A stretch of 64,000 nucleotides of DNA from Prosapia bicincta (taxonomy: Eukaryota; Arthropoda; Insecta; Hemiptera; Cercopidae): positions 48,355,229 through 48,419,228 of the forward strand of contig JBAIZL010000002.1 in the NCBI GenBank assembly GCA_036971475.1. Reading direction: 5' to 3'. A program made the position numbers and the translations under genes. The notes beneath the pieces were generated by a model that saw only the letters and a list, made by a program, of their open reading frames with translations, did no database searches and was not told the origin of the DNA. Shown here piece by piece: positions 48,281 through 60,250 of the stretch; position 1 is the stretch's first letter, and each line of letters starts with the position of its first letter.

Positions 48281-49515
48281 ATTCAATTTCTTATTAATTC
48301 TAGATAAAAATATCGTATTTATAATGGGATGAAGTCTTTAGTCTCATTCTTCTTGTAACTCAAATATGGGAAACCTTGAAATGCCAACATTATTTTAATT
48401 ATGATTTATCTTCATAATTTATTTCTAATTAAATAGACAAGTACACTCGTGAAATAGAGTTAAAACCATTTATTGCTTAGCGAAAGAATGTTAGCATGGT
48501 GGTAGCACTTCAGCAACACACTTAGTTTGTGTTTAATTAGGGCTACGCAGAGTCGCCGCATTATTGCGTGTCATATGGCTGGTCACGTGATAAGTAAAGT
48601 TAACGTGTCACTTTGGTTTACGTTACAAACTAGTTTCCTTGCTTTCCTCTATTAGCGGGGGAAAATACTTTTATCTTTCATATTAACATTTGTATACTTA
48701 CTACTACCGTATTCTAAATGCTTCTTAGTACTACACTCATCTGCAGTTCGCAATAATCGCTTCACGCGTGTGATTAATTCCACTTTACGGGTGAAGTAGG
48801 CGTATTGGGTAAAATAGGCGTACCATTGTAAAACGATTTGAATAGGAATACAGTGCCCACGCTATGTATGCCATTACTATGGAATATAGTTTATATTGTT
48901 ATTCAGTTAAAAATATATAACTATTGTATGAGATTAACAAAAATGTTCATTCACAATTACTATCATTTAAACTGTATCAAATAACATTTAACTAGATACA
49001 GCTATATTTAATTGGTTTTATATATCTTTTTTTACATTTTCAATGAACTAATACTTTTAAAACTTACATTGAATTCTATACTAGTATATCTATGTGTTAA
49101 TTCACCTTATTTTATATAAATAAAACACGAAATGAAATGTTCTTACTCTTGTTCGAGATTTACTATGAATATACGAGTTTAATATATATGTGTATATATT
49201 TTAATCGTATATGATAACTAGGCTACATTTTAGTGAAGTATTTTATAAATGGTTAAGATCCATCTTCTGTTAGGTGTAAGTTTGAAAGAAAACAATTAAT
49301 TGAATGTTATTTTAGTCTTAACATTGTAGTTTTTTACTTTCGGAAACACTCACAACTCTTAATTTTTCATGTATAAACAATAAATTAGTTGTATTTATAT
49401 TGCATCACTTAAAATTCAAATTTTTGGGCAAATACAAAAATATCTAGATAAATTTAATTTCAGTCCGGCCAATGTGAGTTAAAGAAACATAAGATTTCGT
49501 AAACAATCAAAAAGT

Positions 49516-51147
<1,632 letters not shown>

Positions 51148-51309
51148 TGGCATCTTACGGTCATCGTTGGAACTGCACTTTCAGGAGTAAAAATCTCACT
51201 CTCACTCCTAGCATGAGAACAAGTGAGATTGAGCAGACTAGTCACACAAAACTCTATCTATATTTGAGTCTAACTCTTCAGAGGTTAATTTTCAGAGGTG
51301 AAAAATGAA
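51148..51309 (+). CDS. small ORF (53 codons) in a GC-richer patch, doubtful
   Basis: ATG at 51148, right after an acceptor-like tttttctag. The frame runs to TGA at 51307-51309. The peptide begins MASYGHRWNCTFRSKNLTLT and is Thr/Ser/Leu-rich. There is no domain or signal peptide, and the following DNA becomes a minisatellite. It may be chance. Confidence 0.2.
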
Positions 51310-51589
51310 TAGGAAGACTCACAAAACTGACGTGGCCTCTGACGCGAAGCGTACGATCGCAAAGCCTTCGACGGTCTTATATGGGCCCTGCCAAAGTCTA
51401 GTGCGACTCCCCATGTCACATTTTACAAACAAATGAATCAACCAAGACAGCTGTTGAATAACCGGTCATTACAATTTATCCAGATTCACACGGATTAATA
51501 GACATAAGTAAACATTTTCAAAAAGAGTATTCTCCTTGCTATTACATGGGAACTAAGGTGAAACATGGAGTGAAGCTTCTAACTACTCC

Positions 51590-52315
51590 CAGCACGGACT
51601 ATACCTCCTCAGCGGAGTTACAATACGCCCAGTGGAGGTACGATACGCCCGGCGATGGTACATTAGGCTCAGCGGAGGTACAATACGTCCAGCGGAGGTA
51701 CAATACGCCCACCAGAGGTACAATATGACCCTTAAAGCTGAAGAATAAACTCCCTGAAAGTGTCACAAATGCGTGGCCTCTACAGTAACGACTACATTGA
51801 CCTCCAGAGTTTCTTGGAAGCAAAGGGCGTGCCTCACAAATTAGTTATTAGAGGTGTGCATGAAACCACATTCCCAGTGGATGTACAATACGCCCAACAT
51901 ATGTACAATACACCCAGCGGAGGTACAATAGGCTCATCGGAGGTATAATACGCCCTGTGCAGGTACAATACGTCCAGTGGAGGTTTAATACTCCCAGCGG
52001 AGGTACAATACGCCCAGTGGAGGTAAAATACGTCCAACTGAGGTACAATATGTCCATTGGAGATACAATACGCCCAGCGGAGGTACAATACGCCCAGTGG
52101 AGGTTTAATACACCCAGCGGAGGTACAATACGCCCAGTCGAGGTACAATACGCCCAGCTGAGGTACAATACCCCAGCGCAGGTGCAATAGGCTCATCGGA
52201 GGTACAATACGCCCAGCGGAGGTACAATACGCCCAGCTGAGGTACAATACACCCAGCGTAGATACAATAGGCTTAGCGAAGGTACAATACGCCCAGCGGA
52301 GGTACAATATGACCC
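51590..52315. repeat. 20-bp minisatellite, two blocks
   Basis: The unit ggaggtacaatacgcccagc repeats with a 20-bp period in 51590-51730 and 51880-52315, about 25 units in all, with point variants (gcccagtgg, gctcatcgg, tttaatac). Twenty is not a multiple of three and the unit is stop-poor, so the array reads open in several frames on both strands. The 157-codon minus frame at 51834-52307 (YLRWAYCTSAG repeats) is an example. The block ends are marked by a duplicated flank (51734-51790 and 52315-52373: agtgtcacaaat.cgtg.cct, ctacagtaa). Confidence 0.92.
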
Positions 52316-52429
52316 TTAAAGCAGAAGAATAGACCCTTAAAGTGTCACAAATACGTGACCTCTACAGTAAGAAACCCTTTACCTTGTTTTTTTGTATAAA
52401 TTTCGACCTAAAAGGATGTAAGTAAAGCA

Positions 52430-53460
52430 AGTCACTGTGCTACTAGCAGATACGTGTGTAATTTTATAGGACGCCCAAAACCACTGTGCAGTTCCTTAGA
52501 TGGCAAAGAACTGGTCACACAATTAAATTTTATGGAGCTGAAACTCAATGCGTCAAATCGGCTCAATGACCAGGTCCATAACATAGGTAAGGCGACAAGA
52601 GAAAAGTCACCTTTACTTGTATCCTCTTCGTATAACAACACACCAAAATTATTGCGATTACTCTGTCCAAAAGCAGGCTGCCAAGGCCAGTCAAGAAACC
52701 GAAGGGGTTGAACCCAAGGCTACTCAAGCCAAAACACATAAGTAGGTGCCTGCTAACACCCAGCGCTATACGCAACGAGACATTTCATACGCACAGACAT
52801 CAGACTTTTCTGCTCTGGTGCTTACAGCTCAAACATCATCAGCACAAACTCGTTGCAGGGCCTAAAGCAGTCTTAACTAAGACACTACCTGTCCCTATTT
52901 CGAGAGTTATTCATTCACTACGTAGCTGAGGAAAGGGCGAATCAGGTCCGAAAGTACTCCTAATGAGGCACTTATTCTTGATGCTCCTACACAGCTCAAT
53001 TCAGCCAAGACATGGAACGCATAGGCCTCTACTACTATTTTGGCCTAAAACCCCTTTAAAACTTTGTTGAAGGTTCACAACCCTGTCCTCTTCTTGGCAG
53101 CTCTCATACGCGGCTCGGATTGCTATCTAGATACACTTCTTACCTCCCCACCGAAAACCGTCTCAGCTTTCCTGGCCTCCTTCAAACTTACCTCTCTACA
53201 GTCAATCATGATACTAGGTTCCCAGTTATTGTTTGGAAGGCCAATGGCGTAAAATATAAAAACATTGAATCTATATGCAAAACAATTACTACAAAACAGA
53301 TAACTAAAATGAATGTTTACAGAAACTGGAGTATTATCCAAATACTGACAAAGGTGATATTGTCGTTGAAACTAGTCTGTTGTGAACTAGTGTGTTTGTT
53401 TATTAAAAACTAATTTGTGGTGAGATTTTGAGTTAACTATTTTGTGTTTTAAAGTTGTAA
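52430..53460 (+). pseudogene. degraded Jockey-type non-LTR element, 5' part (possible ORF1 and start of endonuclease)
   Basis: GC-richer than the surroundings, with broken plus-strand frames. A segment at about 53218-53238 reads FPVIVWKANGV, which looks like the opening strand of a Jockey endonuclease (the conserved W-N-A-N-G type start). Upstream frames at 52454-52711 and 52708-52929 may be decayed ORF1 but show no clear CCHC knuckle. At 53345-53430 foreign sequence resembling 35870-35955 interrupts it. The assignment rests mainly on the clearer endonuclease and RT traces at 53590-54700 and 59219-59800. Confidence 0.4.
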
Positions 53461-53519
53461 ATAGTTCTCCCTAGCTAAGCTGTAATTAGCTACATAAGAA
53501 ACATATTTAAATCCAGTTA

Positions 53520-54711
53520 AGTTGACCAGGCCTAACTTCAAATTTACCTTACTGTTAGGACAACACGCTACCACAGCGGTAAGGGTATCATAATAAAGCC
53601 CATTGAATTACTACTACCCACACTATCACGAATTGAAGCAACAGCCGTCAAGCTGGAGCTCAATGGTAGTTTGACAACATCGATTTTACGTACTACCCCT
53701 CGCCCAGGTATAATCGATACCCACGTATTAGAACACATATGCATACTTCTATATGATTTACATGTGACATAAATTTACATAATGGAGTTGCAAATACCCA
53801 ACCACAAGTGGTCAGTGCCCTCCAACGCTACATGAAAGACACAACAGCCTTACTCCAGACCTTTTTTAAACTAAGAAAATATGATACTTACGAAAGAGTT
53901 CTGGATGTAGTACTAACAAACGGTCTTGTAGTGTCACCTTATCTCCATGTCGATAGAGATCTGAACTTCGATCACTAACCGGTAATAATTGAGGCCCAAG
54001 GAAGTCCAGCTCGAAGAGTCTAGGAGGGTGTTGAACTATCGATTGGCTGATTAGGGTTTGTTCCTGTCGCAGCTGATAGTTCATTACCGTCCTCCATCAA
54101 TGTCGACACGATTTATGAAATAGACACAGCCGTCGACAACCTTAGGTATTGCTCAAGGTGGCGATACAAACTGCTTTTTACAGTGCGGCCCCTATTAAAT
54201 GTCTCCCTAGGCACTAAATTTGTATACCAAAGCTATACTACATTTTATCAAAAGAAAGAATAGGTTACGGTGGGCATTGAAACACGGTGTAAGCAGATGT
54301 GTCCAACATTGACTGAAAATGCAAATTAGACCGGAATTACTGTATTACCATACCAAGTCGATAGCTTCCAAGCGTAATTGGTATTATAAACACAATAGAC
54401 GTATTTTTATGACCATATATCAAACATCTTACTAGAGCACTACATGGTTAACCACTCCTTACTGGTCCTGACGGAGAGATGGATCCAGTCGACAAGGTTA
54501 ATATATTTCCTGATTCCATGAAACGAACGTTTAAACCAAATGACCATCCACCTGATGTGCTCTTCACCACCCAAACATATTTTACAGCAAATCTGGTATC
54601 CAACTCTCCTACATTCCTGCCTTATTATTGTTCTTAGTAACACTCTTAGTAAACTACATGCAAAGAATCTAAGTGGGCAATCTCACAAACAGAAGCCAGT
54701 AAATGTCGTTG
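53520..54711 (+). pseudogene. Jockey-type endonuclease to RT-linker remnant, left of nested insertion
   Basis: Plus-strand fragments in shifting frames include PIELLLPTLSRIEATAVKLE (about 53598-53660) and VVSALQRYMKDTTALLQ (about 53810-53860). They also include VDRDLNFDH followed by a stop and PVIIEAQG (about 53950-54000), the terminal D-H-PV motif of apurinic-type endonucleases. Near 54500, FPDSMKRTFKPNDHPPDV matches the linker before the reverse transcriptase. Many stops show it is old. The series breaks at 54711 and resumes with RT traces at 59219, because a LOA/I-type element inserted there. Confidence 0.6.
54701..54711. repeat. target-site duplication, left copy
   Basis: (aaa)tgtcgttg directly precedes the 5' end of the nested element. 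tgtcgttg is repeated right after its poly(A) at 59219-59226. The first three A residues cannot be told from the tail, so the duplication is 8-11 bp. Confidence 0.8.
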
Positions 54712-55147
54712 GCCTGAGCAACCGGGCGGGTCCACAGGTGGCGGATAGTGGGACGGCCTACAGAAATGTAGGTTACCTGTGAATAAGGATTCCGGAAGGT
54801 TTCTGAATATGCAGGCCTGGACCAAGGCTATGGTTCAAAGGTGATGAATTATCCCTCCTCGTCAGTCAACCGGTTGGGCTTGGTAGAAATAACCGAGTGC
54901 TCTGACCGGGGAGACTGGGGTAGTTGGGAATTAAGTCCTCACAATGCTACTCTCACCTCCCGGGTGAACCAAGGGCAATGCGACAGTGAAGTAGGGGCGG
55001 GAAACTGCCCAAACGACACAGTTGTAAAAAAGAGAGTAAAGCAGGCTGTTCATCTGAGCAGTTAATAATGTCCTGAACTTGGGGTGTGCTTCAAGGTCAG
55101 TGACTGAATACCCAATCCAAGGTGGAAGGCATCGTGCCGAAGGATGA
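54712..55147 (+). other. 5' leader of the non-LTR element
   Basis: About 436 bp, GC-rich, beginning gcctgagcaaccgggcgggt. It contains stops in all frames, including TGA immediately before the small ORF. It probably holds the internal promoter usual for these elements, but no specific motif can be assigned. Confidence 0.5.
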
Positions 55148-55510
55148 ATGGCTGCAGGGTATAAAATGCAGTCCCAAACGATCCCCTTGAGGAACCAGAC
55201 AAAACCTCATTGTATGTTGTCTTGCCAGGGCAGTGGGGGCTCTGCTCTGGTCGACCGTTATTTCCCCCATACTCGTGGGACTTTAATGGAAGAAGTAAGT
55301 ATAAGAATTAATTTCGAGACTGCACAGACAGTGGGAGCCAATGAGACGGCAAACCGTGAGTCTGTAGCAGATGTGTCAACGGCAACCATCACTGGGGGTG
55401 CGGGGGCGGCTGTCAAGCTGCCGACTGCAGAAACCGGTGAAGTGGCTGTAGAGTTGAGCACGATGTCTAGTCCTGGGGCTGCTCTGCGGACCCAGGCGAC
55501 TGCAAATTAA
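55148..55510 (+). CDS. short ORF preceding the polyprotein (ORF1 remnant or replacement)
   Basis: 120 codons from ATG at 55148 to TAA at 55508-55510, eight bases before the polyprotein ATG. The peptide is rich in Ala, Thr, Glu and Ser (for example TATITGGAGAAVKLPTAETG) and has no CCHC zinc knuckles or coiled coil. LOA and I elements normally carry an ORF1 of several hundred residues with zinc knuckles for RNA binding. Either this copy lost most of ORF1 or the family uses a reduced one. The close spacing to the next ORF suggests reinitiation or coupled translation. Confidence that it is translated is low to moderate. Confidence 0.45.
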   Translation: MAAGYKMQSQTIPLRNQTKPHCMLSCQGSGGSALVDRYFPHTRGTLMEEVSIRINFETAQTVGANETANRESVADVSTATITGGAGAAVKLPTAETGEVAVELSTMSSPGAALRTQATAN

Positions 55511-55518
55511 GCAGAACA

Positions 55519-57440
55519 ATGATCAAGATCCTCCAAGTGAACCTACAGCATAGCAGGGCGGCGAGTGCTGTCGTGTGTAGGATGCTGGACAGGGGAGAGG
55601 TGGACTTGGTGCTCATCCAGGAACCATGGATTTCTGGAGGAAAAATATGCGGGCTGGCGACATCTGGAGGTAAGTTGTTGTATGATAAGGACTCCGGTGT
55701 TCCCAGGACGTGTATCCTGGTTAGGAGGGGGTTGTGTGCTTTTGTACTAACGAACTTCTGTTGCAGGGATTTGTTAGCAGTGACGGTGGAGCTGCGGGCG
55801 GAGGGGGGGATGAAGAGGCTGAACCTGGCCACGGCATATCTCCCCTTTGACTGCGCGGGGGCTCTGCCAACACAAGAGCTGAGGAGCCTGGTCGAGCACT
55901 GCGAGGCTGTGGATGAGGAGCTGCTGGTGGGGATGGATGCTAACTCCCATCACCCTTCGTGGGGTAGTACAGGTACAAACACTAGAGGTGAGGAACTTTT
56001 AGCTTATCTTAGCTCTAAGAATCTACTAGTCCTAAATCAGGGGGAAGAGCCGACGTTTGTCACTAGGGCCAGACAGGAGGTCCTGGACATTACGGTGGCA
56101 TCGAACCAGATGGCTAGGTATGTACTAAATTGGCATATGTCGGATGAACCATCTTCTTCTGATCACAGACATATTAGGTATGATATCTCTCTAAATCCAG
56201 CCATGCTTCGCCCAACCAGGGATCCAAGAAGAACAGACTGGGACTCCTACAGGAGGGACCTGGGTGTTCGGATTGAGGAGGCTGGATTGGAGTATGGTGG
56301 GAAGAGAGAGCTAGAAGACTCTGCCACATTGGTTGGCGAGGCTATAATAGAATCCTTTACCGATAACTGCCCTCTCAGTGAGGGGAGGAAAGTAGGGGAT
56401 CCGTCATGGTGGAACAAGAAGCTAGCCAAACTTCGGAAGACCACCAGGAGACTCTTTAATAGAGCAAAAAAGAACGGGGAGTGGGACCTGTATAGGAAAA
56501 CACTAACCGAATACAACAGGGCAATTAGAGAAGCGCGCAGGAAGTCCTGGAAGGAGTTTTGTCATGAGATTGACAAAACTCGGGAAGGGGCACGACTGTA
56601 TAAAGTGCTTTCTAAGGACCCAGTTAACCCGGTGGGGGTGCTAAGAACCCCACTGGGAAATATAACAAAAACGGCAGGGGAAACTGTGGAAGAATTAATC
56701 AGGACACATTTCCCTTCCAGTACCCTGAGGAAACTTGGGGGAGCAGACACTGAACCGGTTACCAAACTCTCCACAAGACGTGGTAAGAGGGAGGACTGGG
56801 AAGTGGCAAGGAGGATAGTAACTCCACAAAGGGTAAGATGGGCTATTGGCACTTTTAAACCCTACAAATCTCCAGGTCCAGATGGGATCTATCCTGTGCT
56901 GCTGCAGCAGGGAATGGATATGCTGGTACTTACTAAATTATACAGGCTAAGCATTGCTCTAGGGCATGTGCCGGCAGCCTGGAAATCTAGTAAGGTGGTC
57001 TTTATACCTAAGCCCACCGGTAACCAATCGGAAGGGAAAGGATACAGACCTATCACACTCATGTCCTTTGTTCTCAAGGGACTTGAAAAACTGGTTGATA
57101 GGCATATTAGGGGGGGGGGGGGTGCTTTGGCTATCAAACCACTGCATTGGAACCAGTATGCTTACCAACCGGGGAAATCTTGCGAGGGAGCTCTCCATCA
57201 AGTGGTTGGTAGGATTGAGCAAATGATCGCTAAGAAAGGTTGTGCCATAGGTGCCTTCCTCGACATTGAAGGGGCTTTCAATAACCCCTCAGTGGAGACG
57301 ATGGTAAGTGGTGCAAGACGTCATGGAGTGGATGCGACCACTTGTGGTTGGATAAGTTCAATGTTAACAAACAGAAGCATTTCTGTAGAGGTGGCAGGGG
57401 AGGTCAGAAGGGCGGAAACAAGTCTGGGCTGTGCACAGGG
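55519..57440 (+). CDS. non-LTR polyprotein, part 1: endonuclease and N-terminal reverse transcriptase
   Basis: ATG at 55519 (MIKILQVNLQHSRAA...). Residues 1-220 are an apurinic/apyrimidinic-type endonuclease with the N-terminal VNLQHSRAA strand, the catalytic glutamate in LIQEPW, MDANSHHPSWGS, and the terminal SSDHRHI motif. A linker rich in K/R (about 290-340) leads into the reverse transcriptase: YKSPGPDGIYPVLLQ, VVFIPKP, KGYRPITLMSFVLKGLEKLV, NQYAYQPGKSCEGALH and the motif A block FLDIEGAFNN with its catalytic Asp. The frame stays open to 57483, but after 57440 it reads a wrong frame (GGGGSLSS) because of a 12-G run where the conserved QGGVLSP block should be. A 13-G run at 57110-57122 (RGGGGA) preserves the frame. 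The protein nicks the target and primes cDNA synthesis. Confidence 0.9.
57110..57122 (+). repeat. G13 homopolymer inside the RT coding region
   Basis: Thirteen G residues encode RGGGG between the RT fingers and the NQYAYQ block. The frame is conserved across it. G-quadruplex-prone and slippage-prone. Confidence 0.85.
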
Positions 57441-57449
57441 GGGGGGGGG
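57438..57449 (+). repeat. G12 homopolymer causing the frameshift at the QGG motif
   Basis: After CA, eight Gs would give Q-G-G-V-L-S-P in frame with YADD. Twelve are present, shifting the frame by one. It may be a real slippage mutation, a sequencing or assembly error, or a programmed slip site. Confidence 0.85.
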
Positions 57450-59131
57450 TTCTCTCTCCTCTGTTGTGGTGCCTAGTGGTTGACAACCTTATTGAACTCC
57501 TGAATGAACAGGGGTACTTCTGTCTAGGATATGCGGACGACATAGTTGTCCTGATCCTGGGCAGATTCCCTGATACAGTCCTTGAGGTAATCAGAAATCC
57601 TCTACGACTGATTGAAGAGTGGTGTAAAAAGGAGAACCTTAGGGTAAATCCAATAAAGACTGCTCTCATTAACTTCACCAGACAGCGAAAAGATCTGACG
57701 ACCAGGATGCCCCGCTTGTTTGGTGAATACCTTGAGTTTTTGGGGGAGGTGAAGTACCTGGGAGTTACTCTGGACAGGAAACTCACCTGGAATCCACATC
57801 TTGAGAGGACAGTTAACAGGGCCAAAAGGGCACTGATGACTGTGAGAAGAATGGTGGGTAAGAAATGGGGACTGAAGCCATCAATGATGCACTGGATGTA
57901 TCTGAGGGTGATAAGACCTATGATTACCTATGGAGCTCTGGTGTGGTGGACAAAGGCCAAAAAGGCACAGACAAGAGCTAAACTAAGCTCTATCCAAAGA
58001 TTGGCCTGTCTGTGCACACTGGGAGCGATGTCAACTACACCAGGTGCAGCAATGGAAGTAATGCTTAACCTCCCTCCCCTTGAGCTTGTCCTTAGGGGAG
58101 AGGCGAGGCTAGCGGCATGGAGATTGCGCAACTCGAGCAACTGGGCTAACCTCCCAGATGTCTCGGGACATATGAGTATCGAGTGCGTGGTCAAAGAACC
58201 CGTCTTGGAAATGGGCAGCGACCACATTACTCGAATGTTTGCACCTGACCAGGTCCACCAAACTGTGATGGAATGGTCAGGGACATTAACAGCTCAGATC
58301 TGGTACACAGATGGCTCCAAGATGGACTTCGGCACTGGAGCGGGGGTGTATTGTAAAAACCCAAGGGTAGAACTAGTTTTTTCCTTGGGGAGGCATACCT
58401 CTGTCTTTCAGGCCGAAGTATATGCTATAAATGCCTGTCTGGGAGAGATAGCGAGAAGGGAAACACATGGGGCCCGGATTGCTATTTTCTCCGACAGTCA
58501 GGCAGCAATTAAGGCACTAAACGGACACGTGGTCACCTCGGCCATAGTCAGGGAGTGCCTAATTAACCTACAAGCTCTGGCAAGGCACAATCAAGTCAAG
58601 ATTGGTTGGGTGCCAGGGCATAGGGGAATACTTGGAAATGAAGCCGCAGATGCGCTGGCCAGGGATGGGTCCTCGACTCCCCTGATTGGACCGGAACCTG
58701 CGGTGGGTATTTCCAAATCCATGGTCAGGATGACAGTGCGAAGGTGGATGGCTGAAAGACACTGTGAGCACTGGATCAGGGCCGAAGGGATGAGACACAG
58801 TAAGCTAACCCTTAGGAGACCTTCCTTGGGGCTGCAGAAGAGTCTCATCTATCTGTCTAGGCAGGAATTAAGGATAGCCACAGGACTACTCACGGGACAC
58901 TGTGGACTAAGGAAACATTTGCATAAAATGGGTATCTACAAGGATAAACCAGTGTGCAGATTGTGCGGACAGGAACAGGAGACTGCCACACACATTATTT
59001 ACAGATGTGGAGTACTTGCTGAGAGGCGCTTCAACCTCTTTGGTGATGGAACGGCTTTGGTGGATGCTGAAGGTAAAACTCTAGTCAGGAAACTCCTAAA
59101 CCTGGTAAGAGGGAAGGGGTTATTTGACTAG
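57441..59131 (+). CDS. non-LTR polyprotein, part 2: RT palm, thumb, RNase H and Cys/His tail
   Basis: The second frame continues with GGVLSPLLWCLVVDNLIELL and the RT active site GYADDIVVL (YADD near 57530). The thumb region contains VKYLGVTLDRKLTWNPHLER. RNase H (from about 58300) has all expected acidic residues: WYTDGSKMDFGTGAG, FQAEVYAINACLGEI, IFSDSQAAIKAL and HRGILGNEAADALARDG. The C-terminus carries CRLCGQEQETATHIIYRC, the Cys-Cys-His-Cys tail found downstream of RT in many such elements. It ends at TAG 59129-59131. No internal stop was seen, so apart from the G12 slip the enzyme looks intact, implying a recent insertion. Confidence 0.9.
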
Positions 59132-59218
59132 ATCAGGGAGGTAAGTACAATATACCTTAAGGTAGCAGTGCTTCGGGCAATTCAAACCCGCTCCCAAGTT
59201 AAAAAAAAAAAAAAAAAA
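59132..59218 (+). other. 3' UTR and poly(A) tail of the non-LTR element
   Basis: About 70 bp of 3' UTR followed by 18 A residues (59201-59218). The very short 3' UTR and pure tail mark retrotransposition end points. Confidence 0.9.
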
Positions 59219-59800
59219 TGTCGTTGACCGAAAACTATACACATTACAATGGTGCAAAACCTCACGGAGACAGCTATCACTTATCTCTCAAATATATACA
59301 ATACTATCTTCCAACCTCAACATTTCCCATAAGCCTGAAAAGGCGCCTAAACTATGATCTTCCCTAAACCGGGAAAACTCTTACATAAGCCAGAATCATA
59401 CTGACCGATAAGTTTGTTGATGACCAAGGATTGAAATAATTCTGATCAGACGGATCAGAAAAACTTGTCTATACAAACATCGTCTTGAGTTCAGAGCAAT
59501 TTGGCTTCAGAACTAAAACCTCGGCCACGCATAAGCTGATGAGTGGGGTAGAGCATGACACGAAGAGTTTCAACGAAACTAGTTCGATAGGCATCTTCTT
59601 CTTGGACATAGAAATGGCCTTTGGCAGGGTCTGGCAAAACTACCTACTTGATAAATTACGTCAATATGACTTCAATACGCCTTATTAGCCCCTACTTGAC
59701 CAATTAAATACATGTAGACTGGAGTCCTACAAGGTTCACTCTTTGGGACCCTAAGTCCTATCTTTTATTGTGAACTACCACTGACACAAGTAATTCTACG
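59219..59800 (+). pseudogene. Jockey-type reverse transcriptase remnant, right of nested insertion
   Basis: Starts with the target-duplication copy tgtcgttg (59219-59226). Traces: IFPKPGKLLHKPESY then a stop and PISLL (about 59356-59420), an open 67-codon segment from 59485 with SEQFGFRTKTSATHKLMSGV and FFLDIEMAFGRVWQNYLLDK (motif A, catalytic Asp kept), then GVLQGSLFG (about 59720; normally the PQG motif). Several stops and shifts make it inactive. With 53520-54711 it forms one older element interrupted by the younger 4.5-kb insertion. Confidence 0.72.
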
Positions 59801-60250
59801 CCCCTATTTAAATCCATCCATAATTCTGTATAATGACTAGCACGTGTAATGATATATCTCTAATTCAATTATATTTAATACCGCCTGCAACATTTACTAC
59901 ATGCGATCCTCTAAACCTACTATATTTAACCCATGTATTGTTGTGCAAGACTACTGGTAAATGTCAAATTCTGTCCCTCCTTTGATGTCCTATCTATAAT
60001 CTGTAAAACAATTGGTACATATACTTATATGTTCTTAATTTACTCTTACCAACTATTAGGCAAGAGGACTGGTATGTGTAATTACTTTAATTCTGTAACA
60101 AGTGTAATAAGTTAAACGACTGTTACATATAATGGTATATCCCTTCTTACGTTCTACTAGTTATTGTGCAAAACGACAGGTACATGTATTTACTTCAACC
60201 CTATCTATGATAGTGTATATCGACTATTTTATTTCACCTTCTTGTCGGCA
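59801..60250. repeat. degenerate tandem repeat, about 117-bp spacing
   Basis: A phrase like 'attgtgcaagacgactggtacatgtaatta' recurs with divergence near 59937, 60054 and 60170, with looser traces before. Probably an old array in the element's 3' flank. No gene. Confidence 0.4.

Larger units (their letters stand above)
46206..49515. other. non-coding AT-rich stretch
   Basis: No supported gene. Contains the local duplication at 47661-47754 / 48186-48280 and a GC-richer patch at 48480-48850 without a continuous frame. Confidence 0.45.
54712..59218 (+). mobile_element. LOA/I-type (RNase H-bearing) non-LTR retrotransposon, about 4.5 kb
   Basis: Bounded by the tgtcgttg duplication, starting gcctgagcaaccgggcgggt and ending in an 18-A tail. 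Contents in order: GC-rich leader (54712-55147), a small ORF (55148-55510), and a long polyprotein with apurinic-type endonuclease, reverse transcriptase, RNase H and a Cys/His tail (55519-59131), broken once at a G homopolymer. The G+C is clearly higher than its surroundings. Target-primed reverse transcription explains the tail and duplication. R1-type elements are similar in the endonuclease, but RNase H favours the LOA or I groups. Confidence 0.85.

Noticed and set aside
49453..49462. A 10-nt micro-exon between tttaatttcag and gtgagt
   Set aside because: Good splice signals can pair by chance; there is no coding context on either side.
51834..52307. 157-codon minus-strand frame with YLRWAYCTSAG-like repeats
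   Set aside because: The 20-bp unit cycles through all frames and is open in several of them on both strands. There is no signal peptide or unique flanking coding sequence.
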